Source of the DNA: Rhizobium tibeticum
GTDB taxonomy: Bacteria; Pseudomonadota; Alphaproteobacteria; Rhizobiales; Rhizobiaceae
Assembly (NCBI RefSeq): GCF_900110205.1
Contig: NZ_FOCV01000014.1
Coordinates: 115,702-179,701 of the forward strand
Reading direction: 5' to 3'
DNA length: 64,000 bases
A model generated the notes under the pieces. It was not told the origin of the DNA. It made no database searches and saw only the letters and a program-made list of their open reading frames with translations. Position numbers and translations under genes: made by a program. Shown in pieces: positions 1 to 8,859 of this stretch. How positions within the stretch are numbered: position 1 is the stretch's first letter; each line of letters begins with the position of its first letter.

Positions 1-116
1 ACATCTTTGTTTGTGCCGACTCTGCACTCTACAAGGCCAAGGCTGACGGCAAGAACCGCTTCCAGGTCCACGAGATTCCCGCGTGTATCGACAATCCAAA
101 GATGGACGCTGCCTAG
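1..116 (+). CDS. C-terminal end of a GGDEF-domain protein (partial)
   Basis: The window opens inside this gene. Only its last 37 codons are present, read from base 3 to a TAG at 114-116. The peptide contains ADSALYKAKADGKNRF, which matches the closing helix and strand of GGDEF (diguanylate cyclase) domains (ADxALYxAKxxGKNR). About 17 further residues follow, so the GGDEF domain was the C-terminal domain. The catalytic GG[D/E]EF loop lies outside the window, so it cannot be told whether the protein makes cyclic di-GMP or is degenerate. The assignment rests on one short but characteristic motif. Confidence 0.72.
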   Translation, partial: IFVCADSALYKAKADGKNRFQVHEIPACIDNPKMDAA

Positions 117-226
117 CCTCCTGCTCGCGCTTGGGGCTCAGGAGGTAAGGCTGGCGAATCCTCGTCTCTGGTCTATGATGCGAGCGCGCTGCCTGAGGTC
201 GTTGGCAGCGCGGCATGGAGGTTCAT

Positions 227-646
227 ATGGAAGACGGCAAATTCTCGGTCGGCACAGGAGCGATCGACATCGCGCTATTGATCGGCCGGCTGCTTCTCGC
301 CTGGATCTTTCTGCACGAGGGCGTATCGCTGGCGCTCAATTTTTCGGGGGCCGTCGAGATGGCTGCCCAATTCGGTTTGAGCGTTCCACTGCTTGTAGCA
401 ACGATTGCTCTCCAGATCGGCGCCGGCCTATCCATCGCCACCGGGCTTTTGACCCGCATCGGCGCCTCCGCCTTGGGCCTATTTTGCGTCGCAACTGCCA
501 CGCTTTTCCATACCAACTTCAGCGATCAGAACGAACTGCTTCATTTCGAAAAAGATCTGGCCATCGCGGGCGGCATGTTCGTGCTCGCCGCCGCCGGAGC
601 CGGCACTCTCTCAATCGATCACTGGCTAAGGGGTCGCGGGCAGTAG
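227..646 (+). CDS. DoxX-like small integral membrane protein
   Basis: This 139-residue protein has about four hydrophobic segments (roughly residues 12-32, 50-72, 74-92 and 108-128), as in the DoxX/DUF4870-like group of small quinol-oxidase-associated or redox membrane proteins. The segment FLHEGVSLALNF and the ending AGAGTLSIDHWLRG fit the DoxX pattern. The ATG at 227 is chosen over the in-frame ATG at 215 because GGAGG at 217-221 sits 5 bases upstream of 227. The gene stands alone between the GGDEF gene and the convergent decarboxylase gene. The family's function is poorly defined, so no specific role is claimed. Confidence 0.72.
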   Translation: MEDGKFSVGTGAIDIALLIGRLLLAWIFLHEGVSLALNFSGAVEMAAQFGLSVPLLVATIALQIGAGLSIATGLLTRIGASALGLFCVATATLFHTNFSDQNELLHFEKDLAIAGGMFVLAAAGAGTLSIDHWLRGRGQ

Positions 647-708
647 TGCCGGGCTGTACTGGACGGCGACTGGCATGCGTCCCGTCGCAACCGCGACACG
701 ACAGGTCA

Positions 709-2127
709 CTATGCGGTTACACGGGCGTCGCGCCGCTCTGCCCGATAGGCTCTCAAGATCGCATCGACCGCCTTCGCCGCTTCGGCAGCGTTCGTCTGGT
801 AATTGGTAACTGATAGGCGCATGACCTGCCTGCCGCGCCATGTCGCGGCGCCGGCAAACAGAGCGCCCTCGCGCTGCAAGGCGCCGATCGTTCGCTTGGT
901 GAGCTCGTCGGCCTGCTCAGGCGGCAGGTCCGCTCCGAAGCGCACAATCACCTGATTGAGGAGGACATCGTTGCCAATCGCAATTCCCGGTTCCCCGGCA
1001 AGCGCCAGTGCCATGCCTGTCGCAGCGTCGCATGCGCCGTCGACCACGGCCTCGACGCCGCTGCGCCCGAGATGCCTGATCATCGCCCATGTGGCAAAGC
1101 CGCGCGCGCGCCGCGACAGCTCCGGCACATAGTGCGAGGGATCGCGCTCGCCCTCGCTGGCAAACGGCAGATAGCTCGCCGAAATGGTCATGGCCCGCCG
1201 GTGCGCGAGTTCGTCGCGCACGATCGCATAGCCGCAATCATAGGGCGTCTGCAGCCATTTGTGCCCATCGGTGGCCCAGCTGTCCGCCTGCTCCACGCCG
1301 GCGGTTAAATGACGCCGCCGCGCCGAGGCCTGCGCCCAGAGGCCGAACGCCCCATCGACATGCACCCATGCGCCCTTCGACTTGGCAATCGGGATCAAGT
1401 TGCCGAAATCGTCACAGGCGCCTGTATTGATCTGCCCTGCCTGGAGGATCGCTATGCAAGGGCCAGAGACATCGGCAACCGCCTGCTCGAACGCCACCGG
1501 CACGATGCACCCCAGATCATCCGTCGGGATCCGCACCACGCGATCGTGGCCGAGGCCGAGAAACTGCAATGCGGAGAACACCGTCGTATGCGCATCATCG
1601 CCGATCAGCACCGTGATCTGCGGCGCTCCGAACAGTCCGTTGGCATCGACATCCCAGCCTGACCGTAACAGCACCTCGCCTCGAGCGGCCGCAAGGCAGG
1701 TGAAATTCGCGACGGTCGCGCCAGTGACAAAGCCGACAGAACAGCCAGCGGGAAGTCCAAGCAGCTGAAGCAGCCAGCGCGCGCCTACTGTTTCAGCGGC
1801 GGCCGCCGAAGGCGACGCCGTATGGTTGCCGGCATTCTGTCCCCACGCGCTCGTTAGAAAATCGGCGGCAACTCCCATCGGGTGAGAGCCTCCGATGACC
1901 CAGCCGAAAAAGCGCGCGCCGGTCATCAGATGCAATCCCGGCTCCGCCGTCGTCACCAGTTCGTCGAGCACGTCGACCATCGGTGATGACTGTTCAGGCA
2001 GGGGGGCGGCAAAGGCCTCCACGGCGGTGGCATAGTCACGCAATGGACGATGGGGGCGACTGTCGGCCGTGTCACGAAAGCGCACGGCATGATCGGCGGC
2101 GATTGAGAACAATTCCTTCGTGCCCAT
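709..2127 (-). CDS. PLP-dependent group II amino acid decarboxylase-like protein
   Basis: This 472-residue protein belongs to the pyridoxal-phosphate group II decarboxylase family (aromatic amino acid, glutamate or tyrosine decarboxylase type). HVDGAFGLWA carries the aspartate that contacts the pyridine nitrogen (about D258). TDGHKWLQTPYDCG carries the Schiff-base lysine (about K290). The Ala-Ser-rich stretch near residue 105 and the FVTGATVANFTCL segment match the phosphate-binding half of the fold. The start is set at 2127, since GGGAGG lies 8 bases upstream; an upstream ATG would add 31 residues of unlike composition. It may equally be an aspartate-aminotransferase-fold paralog, and its substrate cannot be read from sequence. 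It converges on the DoxX-like gene. Confidence 0.85.
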   Translation of the reverse strand: MGTKELFSIAADHAVRFRDTADSRPHRPLRDYATAVEAFAAPLPEQSSPMVDVLDELVTTAEPGLHLMTGARFFGWVIGGSHPMGVAADFLTSAWGQNAGNHTASPSAAAAETVGARWLLQLLGLPAGCSVGFVTGATVANFTCLAAARGEVLLRSGWDVDANGLFGAPQITVLIGDDAHTTVFSALQFLGLGHDRVVRIPTDDLGCIVPVAFEQAVADVSGPCIAILQAGQINTGACDDFGNLIPIAKSKGAWVHVDGAFGLWAQASARRRHLTAGVEQADSWATDGHKWLQTPYDCGYAIVRDELAHRRAMTISASYLPFASEGERDPSHYVPELSRRARGFATWAMIRHLGRSGVEAVVDGACDAATGMALALAGEPGIAIGNDVLLNQVIVRFGADLPPEQADELTKRTIGALQREGALFAGAATWRGRQVMRLSVTNYQTNAAEAAKAVDAILRAYRAERRDARVTA

Positions 2128-2241
2128 TGCATCCGCCTCCCCACATCGCGCTGCCAAAGCATGCGATGGCGGAGAATAGCCTGAACTCTGTGGCGGTACC
2201 AGCCCGACGGCTAAACGCACCGGTGACGTGGCCTCAGAGCG

Positions 2242-2457
2242 TCAGCCCCCGAGGCTGCGAAATGCCGTGGGCGCATCTCGTTTCTCGCTGCCGTAGAGTT
2301 CATTCATGATTTTGGCGACCTCGACGGCGTGGCCTTCAGTCAAGCCATGCAATATCTGCCCGCCGAAGGACGCCGGCTCTTCAGTCTGGTTGTCCCACAC
2401 CATCCAGAGATCGAGCGGGTCGCAAATGACGTCGTAACGTTGATCGGAACTATACAT
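2242..2457 (-). CDS. Small hypothetical protein (71 aa)
   Basis: This is a short acidic soluble protein of 71 residues with no signal peptide or membrane segment. The core reads DPLDLWMVWDNQTEEPASFG and is followed by a predicted helix GHAVEVAKIMNELYG. It is preceded by an AAGGCAA-like ribosome site 8 bases from the ATG. Codon use is GC3-rich like its neighbours, which favours a real gene. I do not recognise the family. It lies just upstream of the decarboxylase gene on the same strand, but a 114-base gap separates them, so co-transcription is only possible. Confidence 0.5.
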   Translation of the reverse strand: MYSSDQRYDVICDPLDLWMVWDNQTEEPASFGGQILHGLTEGHAVEVAKIMNELYGSEKRDAPTAFRSLGG

Positions 2458-2528
2458 GGGTAAATTGCCTTACGAACCCAACCCGCTTAAGCCCCTACTA
2501 TTAACGCGCCCTTGCTTCGGACTCCCAA

Positions 2529-2723
2529 TTAGCGCGAGCGATTTCTTGTCCTGATGATCGGGAAGCCCAAAAAATACCAGGACAAGGCAGTTCCCAAACC
2601 CACCGGCGCGATCGCACCGATGTTGCCGCCGCGCAGCAGGCAGGCCAGAAGCCCCGCGGCCACCCCCACGATCACCAGATCGATTAGGCACGGCCGCGAT
2701 TCGGATGTTGATTTCTCTCCCAT
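2529..2723 (-). CDS. Small hypothetical membrane protein (64 aa)
   Basis: This 64-residue protein has a short polar N-terminus, a hydrophobic segment at about residues 14-30, a short loop (RGGNIG), a second hydrophobic segment at about 36-54, and a basic tail ending RTRNRSR. The pattern predicts two membrane helices. Third codon positions are rich in G and C, as in neighbouring genes, which supports coding. No ribosome site is obvious. No family is recognised. Confidence 0.42.
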   Translation of the reverse strand: MGEKSTSESRPCLIDLVIVGVAAGLLACLLRGGNIGAIAPVGLGTALSWYFLGFPIIRTRNRSR

Positions 2724-2884
2724 GATCTCGGCTTAGGTCATCCGCCGGGGTTGAAAAAGGCCTTGCCCCCGAGATACCTAACAGAGTCTGAATATCAGTC
2801 GCAACGTCTCCCTGAGAGACGTCCGAAGTACCAATTTGATGCACCTGCCGCCGCTGGCGCAGAACAAAACTGACGCGCCCTCAT

Positions 2885-3043
2885 TTATCGCGCCGGAACG
2901 CTGCCCGTGACGATCCGATCCGTCTTCATCACGTCCATCTGCGGCCAGTTGGACGCGGCCTCGCTCGCCGGGCGACTGCCGACCGCCAGAATTGTGATCA
3001 GACCAGCCACGATGGCGGTAAGAAGCAAGCCGCTGTAGGTCAT
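2885..3043 (-). CDS. Small hypothetical protein with one N-terminal membrane segment (52 aa)
   Basis: Starting at 3043, behind a GAGG placed 9 bases upstream, the frame encodes 52 residues. A single hydrophobic helix (YSGLLLTAIVAGLITILAV) is followed by a polar tail ending in DRIVTGSVPAR. It could be a membrane-anchored peptide or a short secreted protein. Codon bias agrees with coding. The upstream in-frame start at 3088 is less likely because it lacks a ribosome site. No function is proposed. Confidence 0.45.
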   Translation of the reverse strand: MTYSGLLLTAIVAGLITILAVGSRPASEAASNWPQMDVMKTDRIVTGSVPAR

Positions 3044-3171
3044 TGTTTCGAGCCTCAATGCTGTGGTTTCCCAGCCACTGCGGCGCAAACTGATACGAGA
3101 CGCTGAATGAAGGCCTAATGAACATGGTTAACGCACAGCGTTTCCCTGTTTGAAACACGATCTGTGGATAA

Positions 3172-4833
3172 CTAGTCGCCTTCGCCCGTCTGCACGGACT
3201 GCTCCTCGAACAGCTGCTTCAAAGCGTTGACCCGCTCGCGGTCGATCTTCGCGTCCGTCACGGCGATCCAGCCATCGATATAGTGTTGCGGGGCATAGAC
3301 GTGGCCGTACCCCATCGGAGAGCTCGTTGCGATCGCCATATCGACCAGCAATTGCAGCATCGTCAGCGCCGGAAACCAACGCAGGCTCGGCGAAACATCT
3401 GGCCCGCGCGGACGCCTCATCCATGCCGGCTCCCGATAGAAAGAATAGGGATCGAAGAACGTCACGGCGTCGCTGGCATACTGCAGATAGACGATGCGAA
3501 TGGGTCCCCAGTCTGCGCCGGGAATATCCAACTGGTTCGTCTGGTTGGTGAATCGGATGAGGGATCCGTCGCGAAACTGCGGCAACCACGCAGGTGATTG
3601 GGGATTGCGCGCGGCCGTCACGTCTCGCCACATCTTGCTTTCAAAAGGCGGCCCGCTCCACAACGCCCCCTGGAACGGATCCGCCACGATGTCGAAGATA
3701 TCCGCAGAGACTTGGGAATTCAGTGCCCCAAGGCTGAGGCCGTGCAGGTAAAGCTTCGGTCTCTCGTCCCGCGGCAACGTTGTCCAGTAGCCGTAGACCT
3801 CGCGAAACAACGCCCGGGCGGACGCCGAACCGTATTCCGGTTCGACAAGCAGCGACAACCAACTTGTCAGATAGGAATATTGAAGCCCGACGCTCGCCAC
3901 ATCCCCGTGACACAGATACTCGAGCGTGTCCATTGCCTCCGGGTCGATCCAGCCGGTTCCCGTCGGAACGATGATGACGAGGAACGAGCGTTCGAATGCG
4001 CCTTGGCGCTTCATCTCTTCGAGTGCGAGCTTTGCGCGCTCCTCGATCGTTTCTGCGTTGTTGAGGCCCACATAGGTTCGCAGCGGCTCGCGCGCCGGCG
4101 TCTTCCAGAAATCGCCGATTTGCGCGGCTGTCGGCCCTGACACGATGAAATTGCGGCCCTGACGCCCAAGGCCTTCCCAGGCGACAAGCGAGGCGGCGCT
4201 TCCGGTCTTTGCCGGATCGCCCGGGATAGGAACGCCGTCTTCCAGAAGCGCATCGACCCTTTGGAATGAACTGTCGGCAAGATGCAACGCCGCACGCAGG
4301 AGCACGCCGTCTACGACAGACCAGAAGAGGGCGATCGCAAGGACACCCCCGGTCAACTGCGAGACGCGGCGCGGCACGAAGCGCGACAGCCACTCCGACA
4401 GGAACAGACAGGTGAGCCGGAACAGCCGACCGATCAGAAGAGCAACGAAGAAGGCGACGGTTGCGACAAGCGCGACGCTGAAAGGCTCAGCCGTATCGAC
4501 GCGCTCCATGTGCCACAAGTCACGGATCGAATTCTGCCAGCCGGCAGCGCGCCAAAGGACGACCACCGACAGCACAACACCAAGTCCGCAAACGATCAGG
4601 TTGCCGGGCAGTCTGCGTCCGCTGGCGACCGGCAGCTCCAGGTATTTCCACAGCCAGGTAAAGGTTACCCCGAAAAGATACCCTACGGCGGCGGCGATGC
4701 CGGACAGCGCGCCTTGAATGAAGAAGGAGCGCGGCATGAGGCTCGGCGTCAGCGACGCGGCAAAGAAAATGAAGCCAAGTGCCAACCCCGGGGTCGAAAG
4801 CGACACGAATAGGCGCAGCAGCAAATGTCTCAT
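3172..4833 (-). CDS. Membrane-anchored alpha/beta-hydrolase family protein
   Basis: The 553-residue protein has an N-terminal half with about five hydrophobic segments (residues 1-200) and a C-terminal half resembling the alpha/beta-hydrolase 9 family. The nucleophile elbow is seen in LYLHGLSLGALNS, with Ser as the probable nucleophile, followed by DAVTFFDPYSFYREPAWM, which may hold the acid. The C-terminal YGHVYAPQHYIDGW carries candidate catalytic histidines. The start at 4833 is preferred because GAGAGGG lies 5 bases upstream. The substrate is unknown; members of this family are conserved in rhizobia and actinobacteria, and ester hydrolysis is only inferred. The gene stands alone. Confidence 0.75.
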   Translation of the reverse strand: MRHLLLRLFVSLSTPGLALGFIFFAASLTPSLMPRSFFIQGALSGIAAAVGYLFGVTFTWLWKYLELPVASGRRLPGNLIVCGLGVVLSVVVLWRAAGWQNSIRDLWHMERVDTAEPFSVALVATVAFFVALLIGRLFRLTCLFLSEWLSRFVPRRVSQLTGGVLAIALFWSVVDGVLLRAALHLADSSFQRVDALLEDGVPIPGDPAKTGSAASLVAWEGLGRQGRNFIVSGPTAAQIGDFWKTPAREPLRTYVGLNNAETIEERAKLALEEMKRQGAFERSFLVIIVPTGTGWIDPEAMDTLEYLCHGDVASVGLQYSYLTSWLSLLVEPEYGSASARALFREVYGYWTTLPRDERPKLYLHGLSLGALNSQVSADIFDIVADPFQGALWSGPPFESKMWRDVTAARNPQSPAWLPQFRDGSLIRFTNQTNQLDIPGADWGPIRIVYLQYASDAVTFFDPYSFYREPAWMRRPRGPDVSPSLRWFPALTMLQLLVDMAIATSSPMGYGHVYAPQHYIDGWIAVTDAKIDRERVNALKQLFEEQSVQTGEGD

Positions 4834-4905
4834 GCGTTCCCTCTCATTTGCTTCTCGCGCCTGTAACGACCGCCCATTTGCAGTTCGTGACTTTGACATC
4901 CCCCA

Positions 4906-5079
4906 TCAGCGCGAAATCGAGATGGTTGAGATATTGGAGAACGACACGTCCCCATCGGTATCGAAGCCGGTAAGGGATCCGTTGCCCTTCAGGAAAGCCG
5001 CCCCGGCCGCGATCGACAACAAGCAGAAAACGATGCCGAACAAGCCCGTGCACGGGAAGCAAGGCGAGAATCGAAGCAT
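4906..5079 (-). CDS. Small hypothetical exported or membrane protein (57 aa)
   Basis: From the ATG at 5079 (or 15 bases further upstream at 5094) the frame encodes about 57 residues. A hydrophobic helix (LFGIVFCLLSIAAGAAF) is followed by a polar Ser/Thr/Asn-rich tail. GC3 is high, as in real genes here. No ribosome site is convincing. The segment could be a signal peptide, giving a tiny periplasmic protein. The call is tentative. Confidence 0.33.
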   Translation of the reverse strand: MLRFSPCFPCTGLFGIVFCLLSIAAGAAFLKGNGSLTGFDTDGDVSFSNISTISISR

Positions 5080-5224
5080 TCGTGGGCGCCCCAATTGCGG
5101 ATGCCATGCACGTTACTATCTGAAAGCGCAAATTCAAAGGACGCAACGGGCAGGTAGGCATCACGAAAAAGGTCCCCCGTGGCGTCGCCCGGGAGACCCT
5201 CGATCTATTCTGTTAGTCAACTAA

Positions 5225-7045
5225 TCAGGCAGCGCGGGACATCCGTCCTGCACCATTGCCACGGGCAGCGCGCAGTCTGAAATTGGCCAGCAAGGTGCTC
5301 AACTGCCGGCTTTCTTCGGCCAGTGTGTGGCTTGCAGCCGTCGTCTCCTCCACCATCGCGGCATTCTGCTGCGTCATCTGATCCATGTGGTTGACCGAGG
5401 TGTTGATCTCGTTGAGCCCCGTGGCCTGCTCGCGCGCTGCCGTCGCGATCGAGGCGACATGGTTGTTGACACGATTGACCAGCTCCTCGATTTCGAGCAG
5501 CGCATCACCAGTAGAACGCACCAGCGTTACTCCGTTTCCGACTTCGCTTGCCGAGGTGCTGATGAGTACCTTGATCTCCTTTGCTGCGTTTGCGGAGCGT
5601 TGAGCAAGTTCACGTACTTCCTGTGCGACCACCGCAAAACCGCGACCCGCCTCGCCTGCCCGTGCCGCCTCGACGCCGGCATTCAGCGCCAGCAGGTTCG
5701 TCTGGAAGGCAATCTCATCGATGACGCCGATGATCTGGCTGATGCGGTTTGATGAGTCCTCGATCCGGTTCATCGCGGTGACCGCATTGCGGACGATCTC
5801 GCCCGACTTGCCGGCGCTGGTCTTGGTTTCGGCCACCATCTCGCGGGCTTCCGCCGCACGTTCCGAAGCAGTCCGCACGGTCGCGGTGATCTCGTCGAGT
5901 GCCGCCGCCGTCTCTTCAAGGGCGGCCGCCTGCTGCTCGGTACGCTTCGACAGATTGTTCGTGGCTGCACTGATATTGCCGGCGCTGTCGTTGACGACAC
6001 TGGTCGATTCCGCGATCGCCTGGATCACGCCGTTCAGCGCGTCGACGGCTGAGTTGAAGTCGGAACGCAGCTTGGCGTAATCGTCGCCGAGATCGCCAAT
6101 CGACACGGTCAGGTCACCGGCGGCAAGCTTTTCCAGGCCTGCCCCGAGCGACTGGATCGCAAAGGACTGGCGATCGGCTGCCGAGCGCCAGTTGGCATCG
6201 TTGCCGCGACGCTCCTCCTCGATCTGCAGCTGGTGCTGGCTCTCGCGATCGCGCATCAGGGCACGCTCGCGGACGGAATCACGCAGCACAAGCAGGGACT
6301 TCGCCATTGCGCCGATCTCGTCACGCCGCTCGTGATCGACGATCTCGCCGGCGTCGCGTTCATCGGCAATGGCGTTCATCGCACCCTTCAGCCGAGCGAT
6401 CGGCGAGGTCACGCTGCGTACGATCCCGAAGGCGACGCCGATGATCACGATCGCGCCGATAAGGCAAGCCCCCGCGGCCCAGATCGCGTTCTGGCGATAG
6501 AGCGCCGCAAGGTCGTCGGCATAGACACCGGTGCCGACCACCCAGCCCCAGGGCTCGAAGCCGACCACATGAGAATATTTGAGCACCGGATCGGCCGCGC
6601 CCGGCTTGGGCTAGTAGTAATCGACGAAGCCTTCGCCACTCTTCTTCACGGTGTTGGCGAACTGGACGAAGATGAACTTGCCGGTCGGATCCTTGTTCTG
6701 GGACAGGTCCGTTCCGTTCAGCTCCGGCTTGATCGGATGCATGATCATCGTCGGGTGCATGTCGTTGATCCAGAAATAGCCATTGCCGCCGTAGCGCATG
6801 GCTGAAATCACCTCCTTCGACGCGGTCTGCGCCTGCTCCCGCGTCATGGCGCCGGACTGTTCCAGCTTGTAGTATTTCTGGAAGATGGCGATCGCCGTCG
6901 CATCCATCTGCGCAAGACCATGCTTGCGCTCGCTCTCCAGCTTCGCGTGCGAATAGTTGAGGAAGAAGGTGATGGCGAGCACCAGAATGGTCAGCGCCAG
7001 CCCCACGAGAGAATAGAGGCGAGTGGAAATCTTGACGTTACGCAT
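5225..7045 (-). pseudogene. Methyl-accepting chemotaxis protein interrupted by an in-frame amber stop
   Basis: If read through, this frame would give a chemoreceptor of about 606 residues: membrane helix 1 (about 12-32), a periplasmic sCache_2-type sensor domain with YGGNGYFWINDMHPTMIMHP, membrane helix 2, HAMP, and a cytoplasmic signalling domain with the conserved hairpin region ([20 protein letters not shown]). After GEGFVDYY the codon is TAG (6611-6613), where the family normally reads DYYWPKPG. The very next bases encode [13 protein letters not shown] in the same frame. A single G-to-A change (TGG to TAG) explains this. The downstream part has a possible GTG restart at 6584-6586 but would lack the first helix and most of the sensor. 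It may be a recent pseudogene, a sequencing error, or a suppressed stop. The gene is otherwise intact and stands alone. Confidence 0.85.
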
Positions 7046-7363
7046 TGAGCCCCGGCAGTTCAGAATTTGAGAATAGTCAAATACTGCAATGCGAGCGTTA
7101 CCGGATCGTGAACTTTAATTAGAATTTACTGAACTGCCGCAGCGTGAGCACGTTCGCCACCACCGCATCTCTCCAACGCAAAACATTGATTTTTATTGGC
7201 AAGTCACGATCCGTGCAAACCGCGCTAGGTAAGATCTCATAGAACTATGGTAGCAGGTGCGGCGACCAACGCACCGTCTCTAGACAGCGCCGCGTTTCGC
7301 TTCAACGGCATCTGCGCTACGGTCCTTCGGAATCGCCATCTATATGCTGAAGAGGAACCTTGC
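7046..7363. other. Divergent intergenic region between the chemoreceptor and thioesterase genes
   Basis: This stretch of 318 bases is more AT-rich than its neighbours and must hold the promoters of both divergent genes. I see no confident sigma-70 or sigma-54 pair, no strong palindrome and no plausible coding frame. Confidence 0.5.
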
Positions 7364-7750
7364 ATGACCGACAACGCCAAGCCGAGTGGCGCGCTGACCC
7401 TTCGCACCGTGGCGATGCCCGCCGACGCCAATCCGGCGGGTGACATTTTCGGTGGCTGGGTCATGGCACAGATGGACCTTGCCTCGGGCATCACCGCCTC
7501 CGAGCGCGCCAAGGGCCGTGTCGTCACTGCGGCCGTCAAGGAGATGGCCTTCGCCCTGCCGGTGAAGATCGGCGATACGCTGTCGGTCTATACGACGATC
7601 GAAGCCGTCGGCCGCACCTCGATCACGCTCTCGGTCGAGGCTTGGGCCACGCGCGCCCGCTACAACAACATGGAAAAGGTGACAGCGGCGACGTTCATCA
7701 TGGTTGCGCTCGACGAGAGCGGAAAGCCCAAGCCAGTTCCCGCGGAGTAG
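7364..7750 (+). CDS. YciA-type acyl-CoA thioesterase (hotdog fold)
   Basis: This 128-residue protein matches the single-hotdog acyl-CoA thioesterase family (YciA-like), which hydrolyses acyl-CoA to CoA and free acid in the cytoplasm. The motif NPAGDIFGGWVMAQMD near residue 25 contains the catalytic aspartate and hotdog helix. AVKEMAFALPVKIGDTLSVY and the ending KVTAATFIMVALDESG are also typical. The ATG at 7364 is chosen because GAGG lies 8 bases upstream and because the family begins at this point; the open frame extends to 7247 without support. It is followed after 3 bases by a membrane-protein gene, so the two are probably co-transcribed. Confidence 0.88.
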   Translation: MTDNAKPSGALTLRTVAMPADANPAGDIFGGWVMAQMDLASGITASERAKGRVVTAAVKEMAFALPVKIGDTLSVYTTIEAVGRTSITLSVEAWATRARYNNMEKVTAATFIMVALDESGKPKPVPAE

Positions 7751-7753
7751 GCC

Positions 7754-8341
7754 ATGGAAACGGTCGCCTCGCCGGAGGTCTTTCTCCACATCAAGGTGGT
7801 GATGGGGATGGTGATCTCGCTGAGCCTTGCGCGGCTGCTGACCGGCATCGCCGGTATCATCCAGCATCCGGGAAAGGCCAAGCCCTATGTCGTGCATCTC
7901 GGTTGGGCGGCCTCCATGTTCCTCTTCATCATCCACATCTGGTGGTGGGAGTACCGGCTGCAGGCCGTGCCCGTGCTGCATTTCGGCATCTACCTGTTTC
8001 TCGTCTCTTTCTGCTGCCTGTTCTTCATGCTCTGCGCCTTGCTCTTTCCCGTCTCGCTCGACGAGTACGGCGGCTACGAAGAGTATTTCTACTCCCGCCG
8101 GCGCTGGTTCTTCGGCACGCTCGCCCTCACCTACGCCGTCGACATCGTCGACACTGCGATCAAGGGCGCCGACCACATGCACTCCATCGGCTGGGAGTAT
8201 CCGGCGCGCAACATCGTCTATGTCATCGTCTGTGTCATCGCCGCATGGACGGCAAACCGCCGCTTCCACACGGCCTTTGTCTGGCTCAATCTGGTCTATC
8301 AGGTCAGCTTCATCTTCCGCATCTACGACATCCTCGGGTAA
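7754..8341 (+). CDS. Hypothetical polytopic membrane protein
   Basis: The 195-residue protein has five or six predicted membrane helices, with aromatic-rich segments such as LFIIHIWWWEYRL and a charged loop DEYGGYEEYFYSRRRW between helices 3 and 4. It starts 3 bases after the thioesterase stop, suggesting translational coupling or at least one transcript. I do not recognise a characterised family. The segment FGTLALTYAVDIVDTAIKGADHMHSIGWEYPARN suits a conserved rhizobial membrane protein of unknown role. A role linked to acyl-CoA or lipid metabolism would be a guess from its neighbour only. Confidence 0.75.
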   Translation: METVASPEVFLHIKVVMGMVISLSLARLLTGIAGIIQHPGKAKPYVVHLGWAASMFLFIIHIWWWEYRLQAVPVLHFGIYLFLVSFCCLFFMLCALLFPVSLDEYGGYEEYFYSRRRWFFGTLALTYAVDIVDTAIKGADHMHSIGWEYPARNIVYVIVCVIAAWTANRRFHTAFVWLNLVYQVSFIFRIYDILG

Positions 8342-8347
8342 CAATTC

Positions 8348-8384
8348 GCAACTTTTTGGTTGCTAATTCATCGCGAATATGCGA
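8348..8384 (+). promoter_or_regulatory. Two inverted repeats in front of the SRPBCC/ArsR pair
   Basis: GCAAC-N6-GTTGC (8348-8363) and TCGC-N6-GCGA (8371-8384) lie just upstream of the SRPBCC gene. ArsR-type repressors bind short palindromes over their own promoters, so the first repeat is a candidate operator. The palindromes are seen; the role is inferred. Confidence 0.35.
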
Positions 8385-8412
8385 TTTGAAAGGCAACCAG
8401 GAGGTTGCTGAT

Positions 8413-8859
8413 ATGTCTGACCGCATTGAGAAGATCATCGAACTGAATGCGCCGGTCGAGCGCGTCTGGAAAGCAATCACCGATCACCGCGAATTCGGCG
8501 AATGGTTCCGCGTCCAGCTGGACGGCCCCTTCGTGCCGGGCGAGAATTCGACCGGTCACATCACCTACCCCGGCTACGAGCACATTCGCTGGCAGGCGAC
8601 CGTCAAGCGCATGGAAGAGCCCGAACTGTTTTCCTTCACCTGGCATCCCTACGCCATCGATCCGGATGTCGACTACTCCGGCGAGCCGCCGACCCTGGTC
8701 GAGTTTCGCCTGGAGCCGACGCCATCGGGCTCGCGCCTGACAGTCACGGAATCGGGTTTCGACAAGGTCCCGCGGCATCGACGCGAGGAAGCCTTCCGCA
8801 TGAACGACGGCGGCTGGGCCGAACAGATGAAAAACATCAAGGAATACGTCGATCGCTAA
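8413..8859 (+). CDS. SRPBCC / AHSA1-like protein
   Basis: This 148-residue protein belongs to the SRPBCC (Bet v1-like, AHSA1/activator of Hsp90 homolog) superfamily, small ligand-binding beta-barrel proteins of the cytoplasm. The opening RIEKIIELNAPVERVWKAIT and the middle PELFSFTWHPYAIDP are typical, as is the ending GWAEQMKNIKEYVDR. A GGAGG-like site (CAGGAGG) lies about 9 bases before the ATG at 8413. Its end overlaps the downstream ArsR-type regulator gene, an arrangement common in bacteria in which the two genes form one operon. The ligand is unknown. Confidence 0.85.
   Translation: MSDRIEKIIELNAPVERVWKAITDHREFGEWFRVQLDGPFVPGENSTGHITYPGYEHIRWQATVKRMEEPELFSFTWHPYAIDPDVDYSGEPPTLVEFRLEPTPSGSRLTVTESGFDKVPRHRREEAFRMNDGGWAEQMKNIKEYVDR

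Noticed and set aside
7..813. A 268-codon plus-strand frame at the start of the window
   Set aside because: It is very Arg-rich, overlaps the DoxX-like gene in another frame and has no domain; a shadow frame.
5225..6586. The downstream part of the chemoreceptor as an independent gene starting with GTG
   Set aside because: No ribosome site precedes it, and it would lack the first membrane helix and most of the sensor; the in-frame match across the stop shows one interrupted gene.
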